Origin: Pseudofrankia nepalensis
GTDB lineage: Bacteria > Actinomycetota > Actinomycetes > Frankiales > Frankiaceae
NCBI RefSeq assembly: GCF_016786305.1
Contig: NZ_JADWYV010000014.1
Length of the DNA: 64,000 nucleotides
Reading direction: 5' to 3' (one strand)
In this document: in pieces, positions 51,006-61,113 of the stretch
How positions within the stretch are numbered: position 1 is the stretch's first letter
How the letters are laid out: each line of letters opens with the position of its first letter
The notes under the pieces: generated by a model
The model's database searches: none
What the model saw: the letters and a program-made list of their open reading frames with translations, nothing else
What the model was told of the DNA's origin: nothing
Position numbers and translations under genes: made by a program

Positions 51006-54000
51006 GTGACCGTCCGGGTGGATGAACTGCGTGACCTGCTGAGCGCGGCCGACGGTGACGGCCGGCCGGCCGGTGTGGACGGGACCGTCGAGCTGCCCCG
51101 GGATCTGGTCGGGTCGGATGGGCTGGCGGAGGTGTTGCGCCGGGTGTGCCCGCCTGGCCCGGGGGACGGGCGGTTCCTGCCCTTGGAGCCGCTGGCGGGT
51201 GACCCGGACGGGTTGTGGATCTCGGGGCGGTTGACCGGGGAGATGGGCGGTCCGGTACCGGTCCGGGTGGCGTTCGAGCGGGACGGCCGGGACGGCACGG
51301 CGGTGGCGGGCGCGCGGGTGACGATCGGGCCGGCGGGCTGGCGGCTGACGGTCCGGGAACTGGCCGGTCTGGTGGGCGCGGACTGCCCGGATCTGCCGGG
51401 CGGGCTGGCGGAGCTGACCGGCCTGACGTTGGACCACCACGAGCTGACCGGGACGCGGATCGCGGCGGGTACTGGGCCGGATGGCCGGGTCGCGGTCGTC
51501 GTCGTGCCGGACGACGTTCCCCGGAAAGCCGGAACGGCGCGCGGGAAGCGCAAGAGTACCGCTGGTAGCGGGTCGCTGCCTGGCGGCGCGTTGCGGATGG
51601 TGGTCGCCGAGGGCGCCGGGGGATCCGGCTGGCAGGTGCTGTCGGCGAGTCGTCCGGTGCCGGCGGCGGAGGGTGCGCGGCTCGCCGCCCGCCTGGCGGA
51701 GATCGGCGACGCGCCGGTGCCGGCGGCGCTCGGTGCCGGGCTGGTCGGCGCCGGTGACTGGCTGGTGCTGTCCGGGGCGGGGGCGCCGGTCGTGGTGCCG
51801 CTGCGCCGGCGCGGCCCGGCTGGCGCGGCGGGGGGCGCGGCCCGCGGGCAGTGGCCGCCCGCCGGCGGGGGGCGTCGGGCGGGGCGCGCGCCGCGGCGGC
51901 CGGGGCCGGTCGCGATGCTCAGCGCCCGGGACGGCGGGTTCGTGGTCGTGGTTCCGCCGCGGACGCGGGCCGGCCGGCTGACGGTCACGGCGATGCCGGC
52001 GCCGGCGCGGCTGCCCGCGGGCCGGGGCTGGACCGATCCCGGTGTGCCCGCCGGGGGACAGGGCGTGAGCATCAACTACGAGAACCCGCCCTTGCGGGTC
52101 GCGGGCGCGTTGTCCCCGTTCCCCACCACCGATCCGGACTACGCGGCGACCGTCGCCGGGGTGGTCATGGTCGATATCGGGGTGCTCAACGGGACGGCGA
52201 TGGGCGCCTACGTCGTCGAGAAGCTCGGAGGGTCGCCGTCGTTCTTCGGCTTTGGGTCTCTGGGCCGGGACAAGGGAATCGGCCCGCTGGCTTTCCAGGT
52301 CCGCGGGATCGCCGCGGGTATGGGGTGGAACAGCGCGATCCGGGTTCCGCAGGCCACGTCGGTGGCCGACTTCCCCTTCCTGGTCGCGCTGGACAATCCG
52401 GGGGAGATCGGGGCGGACGAGGAGGGCCTGTCGGACCCGATGGAGGTGCTGCGGGTCCTGACCGGCGGTGCCCACCCGTGGGTGCGGCCGTCGCGGGGTG
52501 ACCTGTGGGTGGCGGCGGGCCTGGCGTTCAGCTGCTTCGAGACGATCTTCGGCCGGGCGATGCTGCTGGTGCAGGCCGGCAACGACCTGACGATCGCGCT
52601 CATCGGGATCGGGGGCACCGAGTTCCCGCGGCACGGCGACAAGAAGTACGCCCGGCTGGAGCTCGCGGTCGAACTGGTGCTGCGGCCGGTGGCCGGGGAG
52701 CTCAGTCTTGGCGCGGCGCTCACGCCGAACTCCTACGTGTTCGACGACGACTGCGCGATTCACGGCGGGGTCGGGCTGAAGGTGTGGTTCGGGGCGCACC
52801 CGCAGGCCGGGGACTTCGCGCTGAGCATGGGTGGCTACCACCCCAGCTACGACGTCCCGGTGGGCTATCCGAAGAACGAGCGGCTCGGGATCACCTGGGG
52901 TCTCGGGTCGAAGGTGACCGTCGTCGGCGGCGGCTACTTCGCGATCACCCCGTCGGCGGTGATGGCCGGCGGCCGGCTGGAGGTGAAGTTCCACTCGGGC
53001 GCGCTGCGCGCCTGGCTGACGGCCTACGCGGACGCCCTCGTGCAGTGGGACCCGTTCCGGTTCGACATCGCGATCGGGGTCTCGGTCGGGGTCTCCGCGA
53101 CCATCAAGGTCTGGTTCGTCCGGATCTCGATCACCGTCGAGATCGGGGCGGACCTGCGGGTGTGGGGGCCGCCGACCGGCGGTGAGGCGAAGGTCAGTCT
53201 CTGGTTCGTGTCGTTCACGATCGGCTTCGGTGCCGACCGTGACCGGATGCCGCCGCCGCTGGCCTGGAACGAGTTCGCCCGGATGCTTCCGCCGCCTGAC
53301 GCGGCGGTGCGGGTGGTGCCGGTCTCCGGGCTGGTCGCCGACGGGTACGACGAGGACGGCCGGCGCGGTGGCGCGCAGGCGCCGTGGCAGGTCTCGGAGT
53401 CCGGGTTCACGTTCAGCACCGACTCGGCGGTGCCGGTCAGCGGCATCTACCTCGACACCGCGCAGACTCCGGCCGTCCGCGGGGACAGGCTCGACATCCG
53501 GCCGATGCAGCAGGAGGACCTCGCCAGCTCGCACCGGGTGACGCTGACCCGCGACGCGCAGGCGGGTGACCTGTCGCGCTGGTCGGTGACGGAAACCCGG
53601 GCGAGCGTGCCACAGGCGATGTGGGGGACCGGCCGGGGCGAGGTTCTCCCGCAGCCCGGCGAGCAGTTGGTCCACGACCAGCTCACCGGCGCCCACTACA
53701 CCTCCCCGCCGGTCGACTACGGCACCTCCACCGGCTACATGTCCGAGCAGGCGCTTGCCTTCGACCCGCTTCCGGACGACGGGCCGATGCCGCTGGACCC
53801 GGACGCACGGCCCGGGCCGGCGCCGGTCCACGAGGACGGCACGATCGCGCTGATCGTGGCCGGAGTGGACGCGCCGGAACGGCGCGCCGCCCGGACGCAG
53901 CTCGCGGCGGCGCTGACCGGGTTCGGCCTGGACCTCGGCGACCTCGACGCCGAGCTGCCCGGCTACGCCCGCGCCGCGGCGACCGCGTTCACCGCGGAAC

Positions 54001-54020
54001 CGATGCTCGTCCCCGCCTGA
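51006..54020 (+). CDS. DUF6603-like large beta-rich protein
   Basis: A 1004-residue protein with no signal peptide, transmembrane helix or catalytic motif I can name. The N-terminal third is Gly/Pro/Arg-rich and built of weakly similar halves (DELRDLLSAADGDG; VTIGPAGWRLTVRELAGLVG). From about residue 360 (VSINYENPPLRVAGAL) the sequence resembles DUF6603 proteins: long runs of alternating hydrophobic residues, for example IAIGVSVGVSATIKVWFV and WFVSFTIGFGA, as in extended beta sheets. The last 200 residues are a separate region ending in FTAEPMLVPA. GTG 51006 is preceded by GGGGGGAT. First of four co-directional genes. Confidence 0.75.
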   Translation: MTVRVDELRDLLSAADGDGRPAGVDGTVELPRDLVGSDGLAEVLRRVCPPGPGDGRFLPLEPLAGDPDGLWISGRLTGEMGGPVPVRVAFERDGRDGTAVAGARVTIGPAGWRLTVRELAGLVGADCPDLPGGLAELTGLTLDHHELTGTRIAAGTGPDGRVAVVVVPDDVPRKAGTARGKRKSTAGSGSLPGGALRMVVAEGAGGSGWQVLSASRPVPAAEGARLAARLAEIGDAPVPAALGAGLVGAGDWLVLSGAGAPVVVPLRRRGPAGAAGGAARGQWPPAGGGRRAGRAPRRPGPVAMLSARDGGFVVVVPPRTRAGRLTVTAMPAPARLPAGRGWTDPGVPAGGQGVSINYENPPLRVAGALSPFPTTDPDYAATVAGVVMVDIGVLNGTAMGAYVVEKLGGSPSFFGFGSLGRDKGIGPLAFQVRGIAAGMGWNSAIRVPQATSVADFPFLVALDNPGEIGADEEGLSDPMEVLRVLTGGAHPWVRPSRGDLWVAAGLAFSCFETIFGRAMLLVQAGNDLTIALIGIGGTEFPRHGDKKYARLELAVELVLRPVAGELSLGAALTPNSYVFDDDCAIHGGVGLKVWFGAHPQAGDFALSMGGYHPSYDVPVGYPKNERLGITWGLGSKVTVVGGGYFAITPSAVMAGGRLEVKFHSGALRAWLTAYADALVQWDPFRFDIAIGVSVGVSATIKVWFVRISITVEIGADLRVWGPPTGGEAKVSLWFVSFTIGFGADRDRMPPPLAWNEFARMLPPPDAAVRVVPVSGLVADGYDEDGRRGGAQAPWQVSESGFTFSTDSAVPVSGIYLDTAQTPAVRGDRLDIRPMQQEDLASSHRVTLTRDAQAGDLSRWSVTETRASVPQAMWGTGRGEVLPQPGEQLVHDQLTGAHYTSPPVDYGTSTGYMSEQALAFDPLPDDGPMPLDPDARPGPAPVHEDGTIALIVAGVDAPERRAARTQLAAALTGFGLDLGDLDAELPGYARAAATAFTAEPMLVPA

Positions 54021-54078
54021 CGGCGGCGACCCGTCCCGCCTGCTCCGTGTTCCCGCCGATGCCGTTCCTGTCGACGTC

Positions 54079-56340
54079 GTGGCTGTCGACGCCGTACCCG
54101 CCGATGTCCGTACCGAGCCGCTGAAAGGCGATGCCGCCGTGCCCGCTGTCCGCGCCACCCATCGCACCCGGTTCTTCGACCACAAGATCCCGTCGCTCTA
54201 CGCCGGCCGGTACGAGATCACGACGCGGCAGACCGTAGCCGGGCAGCCCACCGAGGCGGCGCTGCCCGAACAGCGCCGCCGGTTCGAGGTCCGCGGCGCC
54301 CGGTTCGTGATCGAGGGGACCGAGGTGCATGCCTGCTACCCGATCCCCGGCGGTGTCGGCGTCTACAGCCAGCTGCTGCCGCACATCACGCTCGACACCC
54401 CTGGGCTGCCGTGGAACCGGCCGCTCGCGGGCCAGCCGGCGCCGGTGCCGTGGATGGCGCTGTGCGTCTTCCGGGAGGGCGAGCTCCCCGACGACCCCGA
54501 CGCGATCGGCCACGTCGACCGCTGCACCGTGGACGAGCTGAGGGCCGGCGCCCTGACCGGCCGCCCGCCGGCGATCACACCCGAGTCGCTGTTCCCCGAC
54601 GAGCACGACCTGACCTGCCAGAGCATCCTCGTGCCGGCCGCCCTGTTCCGCGCGGTCGCGCCGACCCCGACCGAGATGGGGCTGCTCGCGCACATCCGGG
54701 AGGGCGGCCCACCCGACGCCCAGCGGGGCAGCGACCCGCCGCCCGACGAGTCGGCGCTGAACGCGGTCGTCGTGGCGAACCGGTTCCCGTCCCGGCAGGC
54801 CGGGATGCACGTGGCGCACCTGCTGTCCCTCGACGGCCACGAGGCGTACCTGAACGGGCAGGCCCCACCCCAGGAGGGGCTGCGAGTCGTGTCGCTGTGG
54901 TCGTGGGTGTTCGAGACCCTCGAGGACACGACCATCGGCTTCGGGGACCTCGTCCACTATCTGGCGACCGAGGGCGGCGAGGTCGACAGCCCGCACGTCC
55001 CGGACCTGCTGCTGCGCCGCCGGTACGACGCGCCGGCCAGCCCGGATCCCGGGCAGCGCGACGTGGCGCGGGTGCTGGACGGCGGCGGCACCGCGCTGCC
55101 ACAGCGGCTGGAGTCCGGTGAGCGCACCGTCGCGTTCTACCGGGGCCCGTTGACGGCCGAACCCGCGCCGGCCCTGCCCGCCCCGGAACGGGCCCGGCTG
55201 GACTCGGCCGGTGAGGCGCTCATCTACCACCAGCGGGCCGGCGTCTTCGACACGAGCTACGCCGCCGCGTTCACCCTGGGACGCACCCTCGCGCTCGCCG
55301 ACGCCGAGTTCCGCGCCCACCTGCTCGGCTACCGCAAGGCCGCCCGCTCGGCGGCCCGCCGGCTGCTGACCCATCCGCGGCTGGCCGGGCGGGCGGCCCG
55401 CGACGCGGCCGCCGTCCTTGGGGTGAACCTTCCCCGGCGGGCGTTCGACCAGCTCCTCGTCGACGGCGACGGCATCCGGGTGCGCCGCGCGATGGCGGGC
55501 GCCGGCGCGGCGGTCGCGGCCGGGCGGCGCCGCCCGCCGGTCCGGCACGCCCGCGGCGCCGCCCGGGCCCGGCCGTTCGCGGAACTCGCCCGCCAGCGGC
55601 TCGGGGATCCCGAGGTGGCGGACGTGCTGCGCGGCGCCGTCGCCGCCGAGCTGGACCCGGTCGTGGCCTGGCTGGACCGGCTGCGCCGGCTGGAGATGGT
55701 GCCGTTCGGGCATCTCGTTCCCGACGAGGCGATGCTGCCCGAGGAAAGCCTGCGCTTCTGCTACGTCGACGCCGGCTGGGTCCGCGCGGCCGTCGACGGA
55801 GCGCTCAGCGTCGGCGTCGGGCACACCCTGGACAGCGAGCTCAACGATCTCGCGACGGCTGGCGCGGCGCCGCCAGGCAGCGGCGTGCTGATCCGCTCGA
55901 CGCTCGTGCCGAACTGGCCGAAGACGGTCATCACCGGCTACCGCGGCGCGGCTCCGGTCGAACCGGTCCGCCGGATCGTCGTCGGCACCGACATCTGGCT
56001 GCTGCTGTTCCCCGGGCTGATCGACGCCCTGACGCTCGCCGAACCGCCGCAGGGCCTGCACTTCGGTCTCGGGGACCTCGAGACGATCCAGCTGCGCCAC
56101 CTCACCGGCGACATCGGCTCACCCGTCGAGGACGGCGACTTCCCCGACCCGCCAGGCTTCGACCGCTTCCTGCGCCCCATCACCGGCGGCGTCGGCGACG
56201 GGGTGCTGTCCCTCGCGGGCAGCGACGGCTCGTTGCTGCCGGAGCTGGCCGCCGCGCACGGGCTGTCGACCCTGGCGTCCTGCCAGTTCGCCCTCCAGAT
56301 GATCAAAGCTCCGCAGCTGCAGACCTTCGAGCGACCGTGA
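54079..56340 (+). CDS. Large hypothetical protein of the DUF6603 cluster (753 residues)
   Basis: Not recognised. No signal peptide or transmembrane helix. The N-terminal part (about 30-300) is beta-rich (YEITTRQTVAG, RRFEVRGARFVIEG, VYSQLLPHITLD, WMALCVFREGEL) and the middle (about 410-500) is helical and Arg/Ala-rich (RKAARSAARRLL). The C-terminus has FVEL-free but conserved-looking WLLLFPGLIDAL and a terminal FERP. Start GTG 54079 is uncertain; ATG 54130 would also be in frame range. It lies 58 bp after the DUF6603-like gene and 13 bp before the next, so all are probably one transcript. Confidence 0.7.
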   Translation: MAVDAVPADVRTEPLKGDAAVPAVRATHRTRFFDHKIPSLYAGRYEITTRQTVAGQPTEAALPEQRRRFEVRGARFVIEGTEVHACYPIPGGVGVYSQLLPHITLDTPGLPWNRPLAGQPAPVPWMALCVFREGELPDDPDAIGHVDRCTVDELRAGALTGRPPAITPESLFPDEHDLTCQSILVPAALFRAVAPTPTEMGLLAHIREGGPPDAQRGSDPPPDESALNAVVVANRFPSRQAGMHVAHLLSLDGHEAYLNGQAPPQEGLRVVSLWSWVFETLEDTTIGFGDLVHYLATEGGEVDSPHVPDLLLRRRYDAPASPDPGQRDVARVLDGGGTALPQRLESGERTVAFYRGPLTAEPAPALPAPERARLDSAGEALIYHQRAGVFDTSYAAAFTLGRTLALADAEFRAHLLGYRKAARSAARRLLTHPRLAGRAARDAAAVLGVNLPRRAFDQLLVDGDGIRVRRAMAGAGAAVAAGRRRPPVRHARGAARARPFAELARQRLGDPEVADVLRGAVAAELDPVVAWLDRLRRLEMVPFGHLVPDEAMLPEESLRFCYVDAGWVRAAVDGALSVGVGHTLDSELNDLATAGAAPPGSGVLIRSTLVPNWPKTVITGYRGAAPVEPVRRIVVGTDIWLLLFPGLIDALTLAEPPQGLHFGLGDLETIQLRHLTGDIGSPVEDGDFPDPPGFDRFLRPITGGVGDGVLSLAGSDGSLLPELAAAHGLSTLASCQFALQMIKAPQLQTFERP

Positions 56341-56353
56341 GGACCGACCGACG

Positions 56354-59300
56354 ATGACCAACTCCTCGACGACGCCCCGCGCGGCGCGGCCCACGCGCCG
56401 CGCCGGCGGCAAGAACACGCAGGCCGCCGTGGTCGTGCCGGTCAGCGTCGCGGCGCTGGCCGTCAACGCCCGGACCCGGGACACCGACGGCACGTTCGTC
56501 TTCCAGCGCTGGCGGACCAACTTCCGGTTCACCGAACTGGACAACCTGCCGCCCGAGCCCCGCCCGTTCGACGTCGAGTCCGACTGGCGCGGCAACCCGG
56601 ACCGGCTCGGCGTCTACCTGCAATGGCAGCTGCCCGAGGCGCTCTGCCGTGGGAAGCACGAGTCGACCGGCGGCGTCGGCGACTTCCCGCTGGTGCCGAA
56701 CCGCTGGCTGGTCGTCCGTTACGGCCGCTCCAGCCGGGCCGTGCGCGCCTGGCTGGTGCACAGCGACTACCTGGACCCGCGGGACGGCACCGTGTCGTTC
56801 GCCGACCCGACCGCCGACGGCGTCGTCGCGACCATGATCGGACGCCGGCACGAGCTCACCGCGGACGCCCCGTGGCGGGAGCCGGCCGACCCGCCGGAGC
56901 CGTTCCTCACCGCGGTCGGCCCGGGCCTGATGACGTTCACCGTCTTCCAGCCATACAACGAGAACGTCTTCTCGATCCACGACACCCTCGACGACGTCAC
57001 CGGCGCCGACCGGCTCAGCTACGCCGTCGCCGGCTGGTACGCCACCGCCGGTTCGGACATCCTCGCCGACGGCGAGCTCACCGACCTGCTCGAGAAGCTG
57101 GAATGGACGGTGCCCGGCCCGGCGGCCGCCGTCGGGCGCCGCACCCTCTACACCGGCACGGCGCTCGGCGTCGACTGGGACCCGGACGGCGCCGTCCCCG
57201 ACTCCGACAGCCCCGACGGCTCCACGGTCGCGGTCGCGATCGGCAACAGCGCGGCCGAGGCCGCCGCCGAACTGCAGGAGCAGGCCGACGGGCCCGACGC
57301 GTTCAGCGCGGACGACGCCGCGCTGTTCCGGGCGTTCCTGCTCGGCGCTCTCGACGACCTCGACCGCGGCGACGGCGAGGAGATCGTCGAACGCACCGCG
57401 CACCAGGGCGGCTTCGGCCCGGTGCCCGGCGGCTACCGCTGGCAGGTCGTCGGCCGCGGCGACCCGAGCACGCCATCGTCGCTGTCCTCGGCCGCGCTGG
57501 CCCGCCGCCAGCGTGCCGAGGACACCGTCGTCGCCGACCTCAACCGGGCCCAGCGCGCCCACGACCGCCTCGAGCACGACCTCACCGCGGCCCGCGAACG
57601 CCTCTACCAGCTGTGGTGGCTGTCGCGGCTGTCGAAGCAGCCGGACGAGTTCCGGTCGAAGATCGGCGCGCAGCTCGACCCGGCGAACCCCGACGGCACC
57701 GCCGGCCAGGTCGCCGCGCTCACCGCCGCCCTGGCCACCGCCCGCCGGACCCTGCCCTGGGGCCTGGAGCACGCGGAACTCGCCGCGAGCATCGCCGCCT
57801 ACGCCACCGACCACGGCATCGTCGGGGACCGCAGGCTCACCCGGGTACCGCGTGACCCGTTCGAGCAGCACGCCGACCCCGCCGTCGTCCTCGCCGGCGC
57901 CCGCCTCAACGCCCCCCTGATCCGCGGCGACGCCCTGCCGTGCCGGCTGCCCGACCGGCACGTCACCCGCGTCGCCGGCGGCCGGACGACCATCGGCGCG
58001 GCCGACGTCGCCGCCGACCTGGCCAAGGTCGCCCTCGGCGGGCTGCCCGCCGAGCTGCTCGACGCGATCCGCGGCGCGCTCACCGAGTTCCTCATCCTCG
58101 ACCGCGCGCTCGCCGCCGGCATGGACCTGGCCACCGCCACGGTCACCGGCACGCTGCCAGAACTCGGCGCCGCGCCGTGGCGGCAGCCCTGGCAGCCGCT
58201 CTACATGATGTGGGAGGCGGAGTTCTACCCGCTGACGTTCCGCGACGGCGCCACCGAGCACTGGAAGTGGGACAGCAACCGCTACCGCTGGCTCGGCGTC
58301 GGCGCCCCGGCGAAGTCCCGTGTCGTCCGGGGCCGCCAGTACCTCACCCCGTCGGTCGGGCACGCCACGGCCGGCCGGTTCGACACCTACGCCCGCCACC
58401 GCGACGACCCGGCCGCCACCGTCGCCAGGGCCCTGCGCGACGACGCCGAACAGTCCGACCTGCTCGTGCAGCGCCTCGACGGCCTCGGCGCCGCCGTCGG
58501 CCAGCGCGAGCCCGCCGCGACCGCCCATCCCACCGGCGCCATCGCCGACCTGCTCGCCGACGGCGACTACCGCGCGCCCGACCCGGGGCCCCAGCCGCTC
58601 GACGAGTGGGACGAATGGGAACCGTCACAGTTCGTCGAGCTGCGCGCCGGCCAGATGAAGTTCACCAGGCTGTCGGTCGTCGACCGGTTCGGCCGGGCCG
58701 TCAACCTCATCACGAACGACTACCACTTCACCCCGGTCGTCCCCGACACGATGGTCCCCGACCACCCCGTCCACCCCGTGGAACCGGACCGGTTCATCGA
58801 GCTGTCGCCCCGGCTGCTCCAGCCCGCCAGGCTCCGTTTCGACCTGCTGCCCGCCACCCACACCGGTAACGTCGGCGACGACGTCGACCTCGCCCCTGGC
58901 GAGAACCCGGTCGCCGGCTGGCTGCTGCACAACCGGCTCGACGCATCCCTCGCCTGCTACGACCCCGACGGCGCCGCCCTCGGCGAGCTGCGGGTCGTGA
59001 TGGCGCCGTCGGGCGACCGGATCGTCGACTGGACCCCGCTGCCCGGCTCCCCGCTCACCGACTTCGGCGAGCTCGCCGGCCCCTACCCCCACCTGTACCG
59101 CTTCCTGCGCACCATCAAGGAACGCGGCGTCGACACCTTCACCGCCGTCCGCCAGACCATCGACGAGGCGCTCACCACGATCGACCCCGACGGGCCCGAC
59201 GACACCGCGCTGAGCTTCCTCGCTGGCCGGCCGCTCGCCCTGGTCCGCGCCCGCGTCGACCTGGAACTGTGCGGGCCGATCCGCCGGGACGTCCACTGGC

Positions 59301-59908
59301 GCGCCGTCCTGTCCCCACCCACCCCGCAGATGCCCACCTACCCATGGACCATCCGCCTCGGCGAGGCACCCATGACCGACGACGGGCTCGTCGGCTACGT
59401 CCTCAACGACGACTACGACCACTTCGAGACCGTCGTCGACCCCCGTGGCCCGGCGGGCGACTACCTGCGCCCGATCGGCGACGGCTCCCGCCTGCGGCTG
59501 AGTTTCGCCGGCGAGGACAACGCCATCCTCACCCTGCTGTTCGACCCCCGCGCCGCCGTCCACGCCGTGACCGACATCCTCCCCGTCGGCCAGTTGCGGG
59601 TGCCCGAACGCTTCGTCACCGCCGCGCTCACCCGCATGGCGATCTGCTTCCGTACCGGCCCGCTGCTCGCCGCGCCCCGCCAGATCGAAACCCCCGACGG
59701 CCAGCTCGTCGACGCCATGGCCATCCCCCGACCCGCCACCGCCGTCGGCACCTGGAGCTGGACCGAACCCTTCGACGGGCAGTGGGCCCGCTGGCCGATG
59801 GTGGCGCCCACCGACGACGAGGCACCCGTCGGCGCGCCCGAGATCCGCTCCGGCTTCCTCGTCCTCGACGACGCCGCGTCCGCCACTCGCCACTCCGCCA
59901 CCCGCTAG
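56354..59908 (+). CDS. Very large hypothetical protein of the DUF6603 cluster (1184 residues)
   Basis: Not recognised. A basic 25-residue start is followed by a segment with VSVAALAVNARTRD, then FQRWRTNFRFTELD and YLQWQLPEALCRG, which read like beta strands with aromatic edges. A central helical region with RAQRAHDRLEHDLTAARERLYQLWWLSRL (interrupted at about residue 410-435; probable coiled coil) separates two larger folded parts. The second half includes PWQPLYMMWEAEFYPL, RYRWLG and FDLLPATHTG. No membrane segment or enzyme motif. ATG 56354 follows the previous stop by 13 bp. Confidence 0.7.
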   Translation: MTNSSTTPRAARPTRRAGGKNTQAAVVVPVSVAALAVNARTRDTDGTFVFQRWRTNFRFTELDNLPPEPRPFDVESDWRGNPDRLGVYLQWQLPEALCRGKHESTGGVGDFPLVPNRWLVVRYGRSSRAVRAWLVHSDYLDPRDGTVSFADPTADGVVATMIGRRHELTADAPWREPADPPEPFLTAVGPGLMTFTVFQPYNENVFSIHDTLDDVTGADRLSYAVAGWYATAGSDILADGELTDLLEKLEWTVPGPAAAVGRRTLYTGTALGVDWDPDGAVPDSDSPDGSTVAVAIGNSAAEAAAELQEQADGPDAFSADDAALFRAFLLGALDDLDRGDGEEIVERTAHQGGFGPVPGGYRWQVVGRGDPSTPSSLSSAALARRQRAEDTVVADLNRAQRAHDRLEHDLTAARERLYQLWWLSRLSKQPDEFRSKIGAQLDPANPDGTAGQVAALTAALATARRTLPWGLEHAELAASIAAYATDHGIVGDRRLTRVPRDPFEQHADPAVVLAGARLNAPLIRGDALPCRLPDRHVTRVAGGRTTIGAADVAADLAKVALGGLPAELLDAIRGALTEFLILDRALAAGMDLATATVTGTLPELGAAPWRQPWQPLYMMWEAEFYPLTFRDGATEHWKWDSNRYRWLGVGAPAKSRVVRGRQYLTPSVGHATAGRFDTYARHRDDPAATVARALRDDAEQSDLLVQRLDGLGAAVGQREPAATAHPTGAIADLLADGDYRAPDPGPQPLDEWDEWEPSQFVELRAGQMKFTRLSVVDRFGRAVNLITNDYHFTPVVPDTMVPDHPVHPVEPDRFIELSPRLLQPARLRFDLLPATHTGNVGDDVDLAPGENPVAGWLLHNRLDASLACYDPDGAALGELRVVMAPSGDRIVDWTPLPGSPLTDFGELAGPYPHLYRFLRTIKERGVDTFTAVRQTIDEALTTIDPDGPDDTALSFLAGRPLALVRARVDLELCGPIRRDVHWRAVLSPPTPQMPTYPWTIRLGEAPMTDDGLVGYVLNDDYDHFETVVDPRGPAGDYLRPIGDGSRLRLSFAGEDNAILTLLFDPRAAVHAVTDILPVGQLRVPERFVTAALTRMAICFRTGPLLAAPRQIETPDGQLVDAMAIPRPATAVGTWSWTEPFDGQWARWPMVAPTDDEAPVGAPEIRSGFLVLDDAASATRHSATR

Positions 59909-59979
59909 ACCCGTCCAACCCCGCACCCGCCCGAACCCACCGCGCGGCGCCGCGCCGCCGCCCGCCGAAGGAGAACACG

Positions 59980-61113
59980 ATGGCCACGGTGCTTCAGCTC
60001 CAGCGACCGGCCGCCGAAGGCGCCGACATCCGGTTCGAGACCGGACCCGGCCTGGAATTCGAACTCATGACCGTCCCCGACCCCGTACGGGTGTCGCCGG
60101 CCTCCGGCGAACCGGAGAAGGCCGAGATCATCATCGTCGGCACCCGGCGTTCCAGCCTGCCCCTGGAATGCGCGCGCATCTCCGTGCGCATCCCCGACGG
60201 CGAACGCTCACCCGAATTCGCGCTCAACCTCCAGGGCGTCACCGCGTCCATCAGCATCGACGGCTGGACGCCCACCTTCGACAGCCAGACCGGCCGGTTC
60301 ATCTTCGCCCCGCCCACCGGACACGGCACCATCTCCGTCAACGAGGGCATCACCATCCAGTTCCGTGGCATCCCGGTCAACCGCCAGGTCGGCAGCGCGC
60401 CGATCACCATCATCGAAAGATCTCGTCCTCAGGGCGAGAGCACCTGGAACGAACCCCAGACCGTCATCGAGGTCGGCAAGTTCCCGCGCGACTTCTACCT
60501 GCGCAACCTCACCGTGACCCCCATCGAGGTCGACAACGGCGGCAGCGTCACCCTGCGCTGGGAAGCCTCGCAGAACGCGAACTACCGGCTGCTCTACGGC
60601 GCCACCGACATCGACGTCACCGACCGCCGGGAATTCACCGTCAACAACCTGACCAGCACCACCACCTTCTACCTGCGGGGCCGCGCCCAGGTCGGCGAGG
60701 ACCACGCCGAGCGCATCCTGCACACCACCGTCACCGTCACCCGCCCCCACGTCGACGCCACCGACCTGAGCGCCACCGGCAAGGTCGCCATGGCCGGGAA
60801 GACGACAACTATCGTTGGTCCGGCCAACGGGAGCCGGTATGCCGTGCCGACCGACGGAATACTGGTGCTGATGGCGGAAAAAAATAGCCAATCGGCACCT
60901 GAGTCATTTTTTCTGGTGAGCGGCGAAGGAGTGCATTTCCGGGTGCTGGCCATCGATGACCTGGAAAATACGGGCAGCGTTCTGCTGCGCGCCGGGACCA
61001 CGATCAGCGTGATACTGGGCGCGGAGCATGGAGACAGCGTGTGGAACCCGTCCCACCATCGCCATTACATGAAGTGGACCCCGTTCGGGTCCGGCGACCT
61101 GCAGCCGCTGTAG
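59980..61113 (+). CDS. Ig-like-domain protein closing the DUF6603 cluster (377 residues)
   Basis: ATG 59980 has GAAGGAG 8 bases upstream, the best ribosome site of the cluster. The middle part (about 175-260) resembles an Ig/fibronectin-like sandwich: LTVTPIEVDNGGSVTLRWEAS, ANYRLLYG, FTVNNLTSTTTFYLRGRA. An N-terminal domain of about 150 residues (FETGPGLEFELMTVPDP, FALNLQGVTASISIDGWTP) is beta-rich. The C-terminal 110 residues change character, being less GC-rich at DNA level (aaaaaatagcc near 60880), and end with HHRHYMKWTPFGSGDLQPL. No export signal. Could be a binding or surface-recognition component. Confidence 0.7.
   Translation: MATVLQLQRPAAEGADIRFETGPGLEFELMTVPDPVRVSPASGEPEKAEIIIVGTRRSSLPLECARISVRIPDGERSPEFALNLQGVTASISIDGWTPTFDSQTGRFIFAPPTGHGTISVNEGITIQFRGIPVNRQVGSAPITIIERSRPQGESTWNEPQTVIEVGKFPRDFYLRNLTVTPIEVDNGGSVTLRWEASQNANYRLLYGATDIDVTDRREFTVNNLTSTTTFYLRGRAQVGEDHAERILHTTVTVTRPHVDATDLSATGKVAMAGKTTTIVGPANGSRYAVPTDGILVLMAEKNSQSAPESFFLVSGEGVHFRVLAIDDLENTGSVLLRAGTTISVILGAEHGDSVWNPSHHRHYMKWTPFGSGDLQPL

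Noticed and set aside
53989..56100. Roughly 700-codon minus-strand frame over the DUF6603 cluster
   Set aside because: Codon-position GC fits the plus-strand gene, no conserved motif, no ribosome site.
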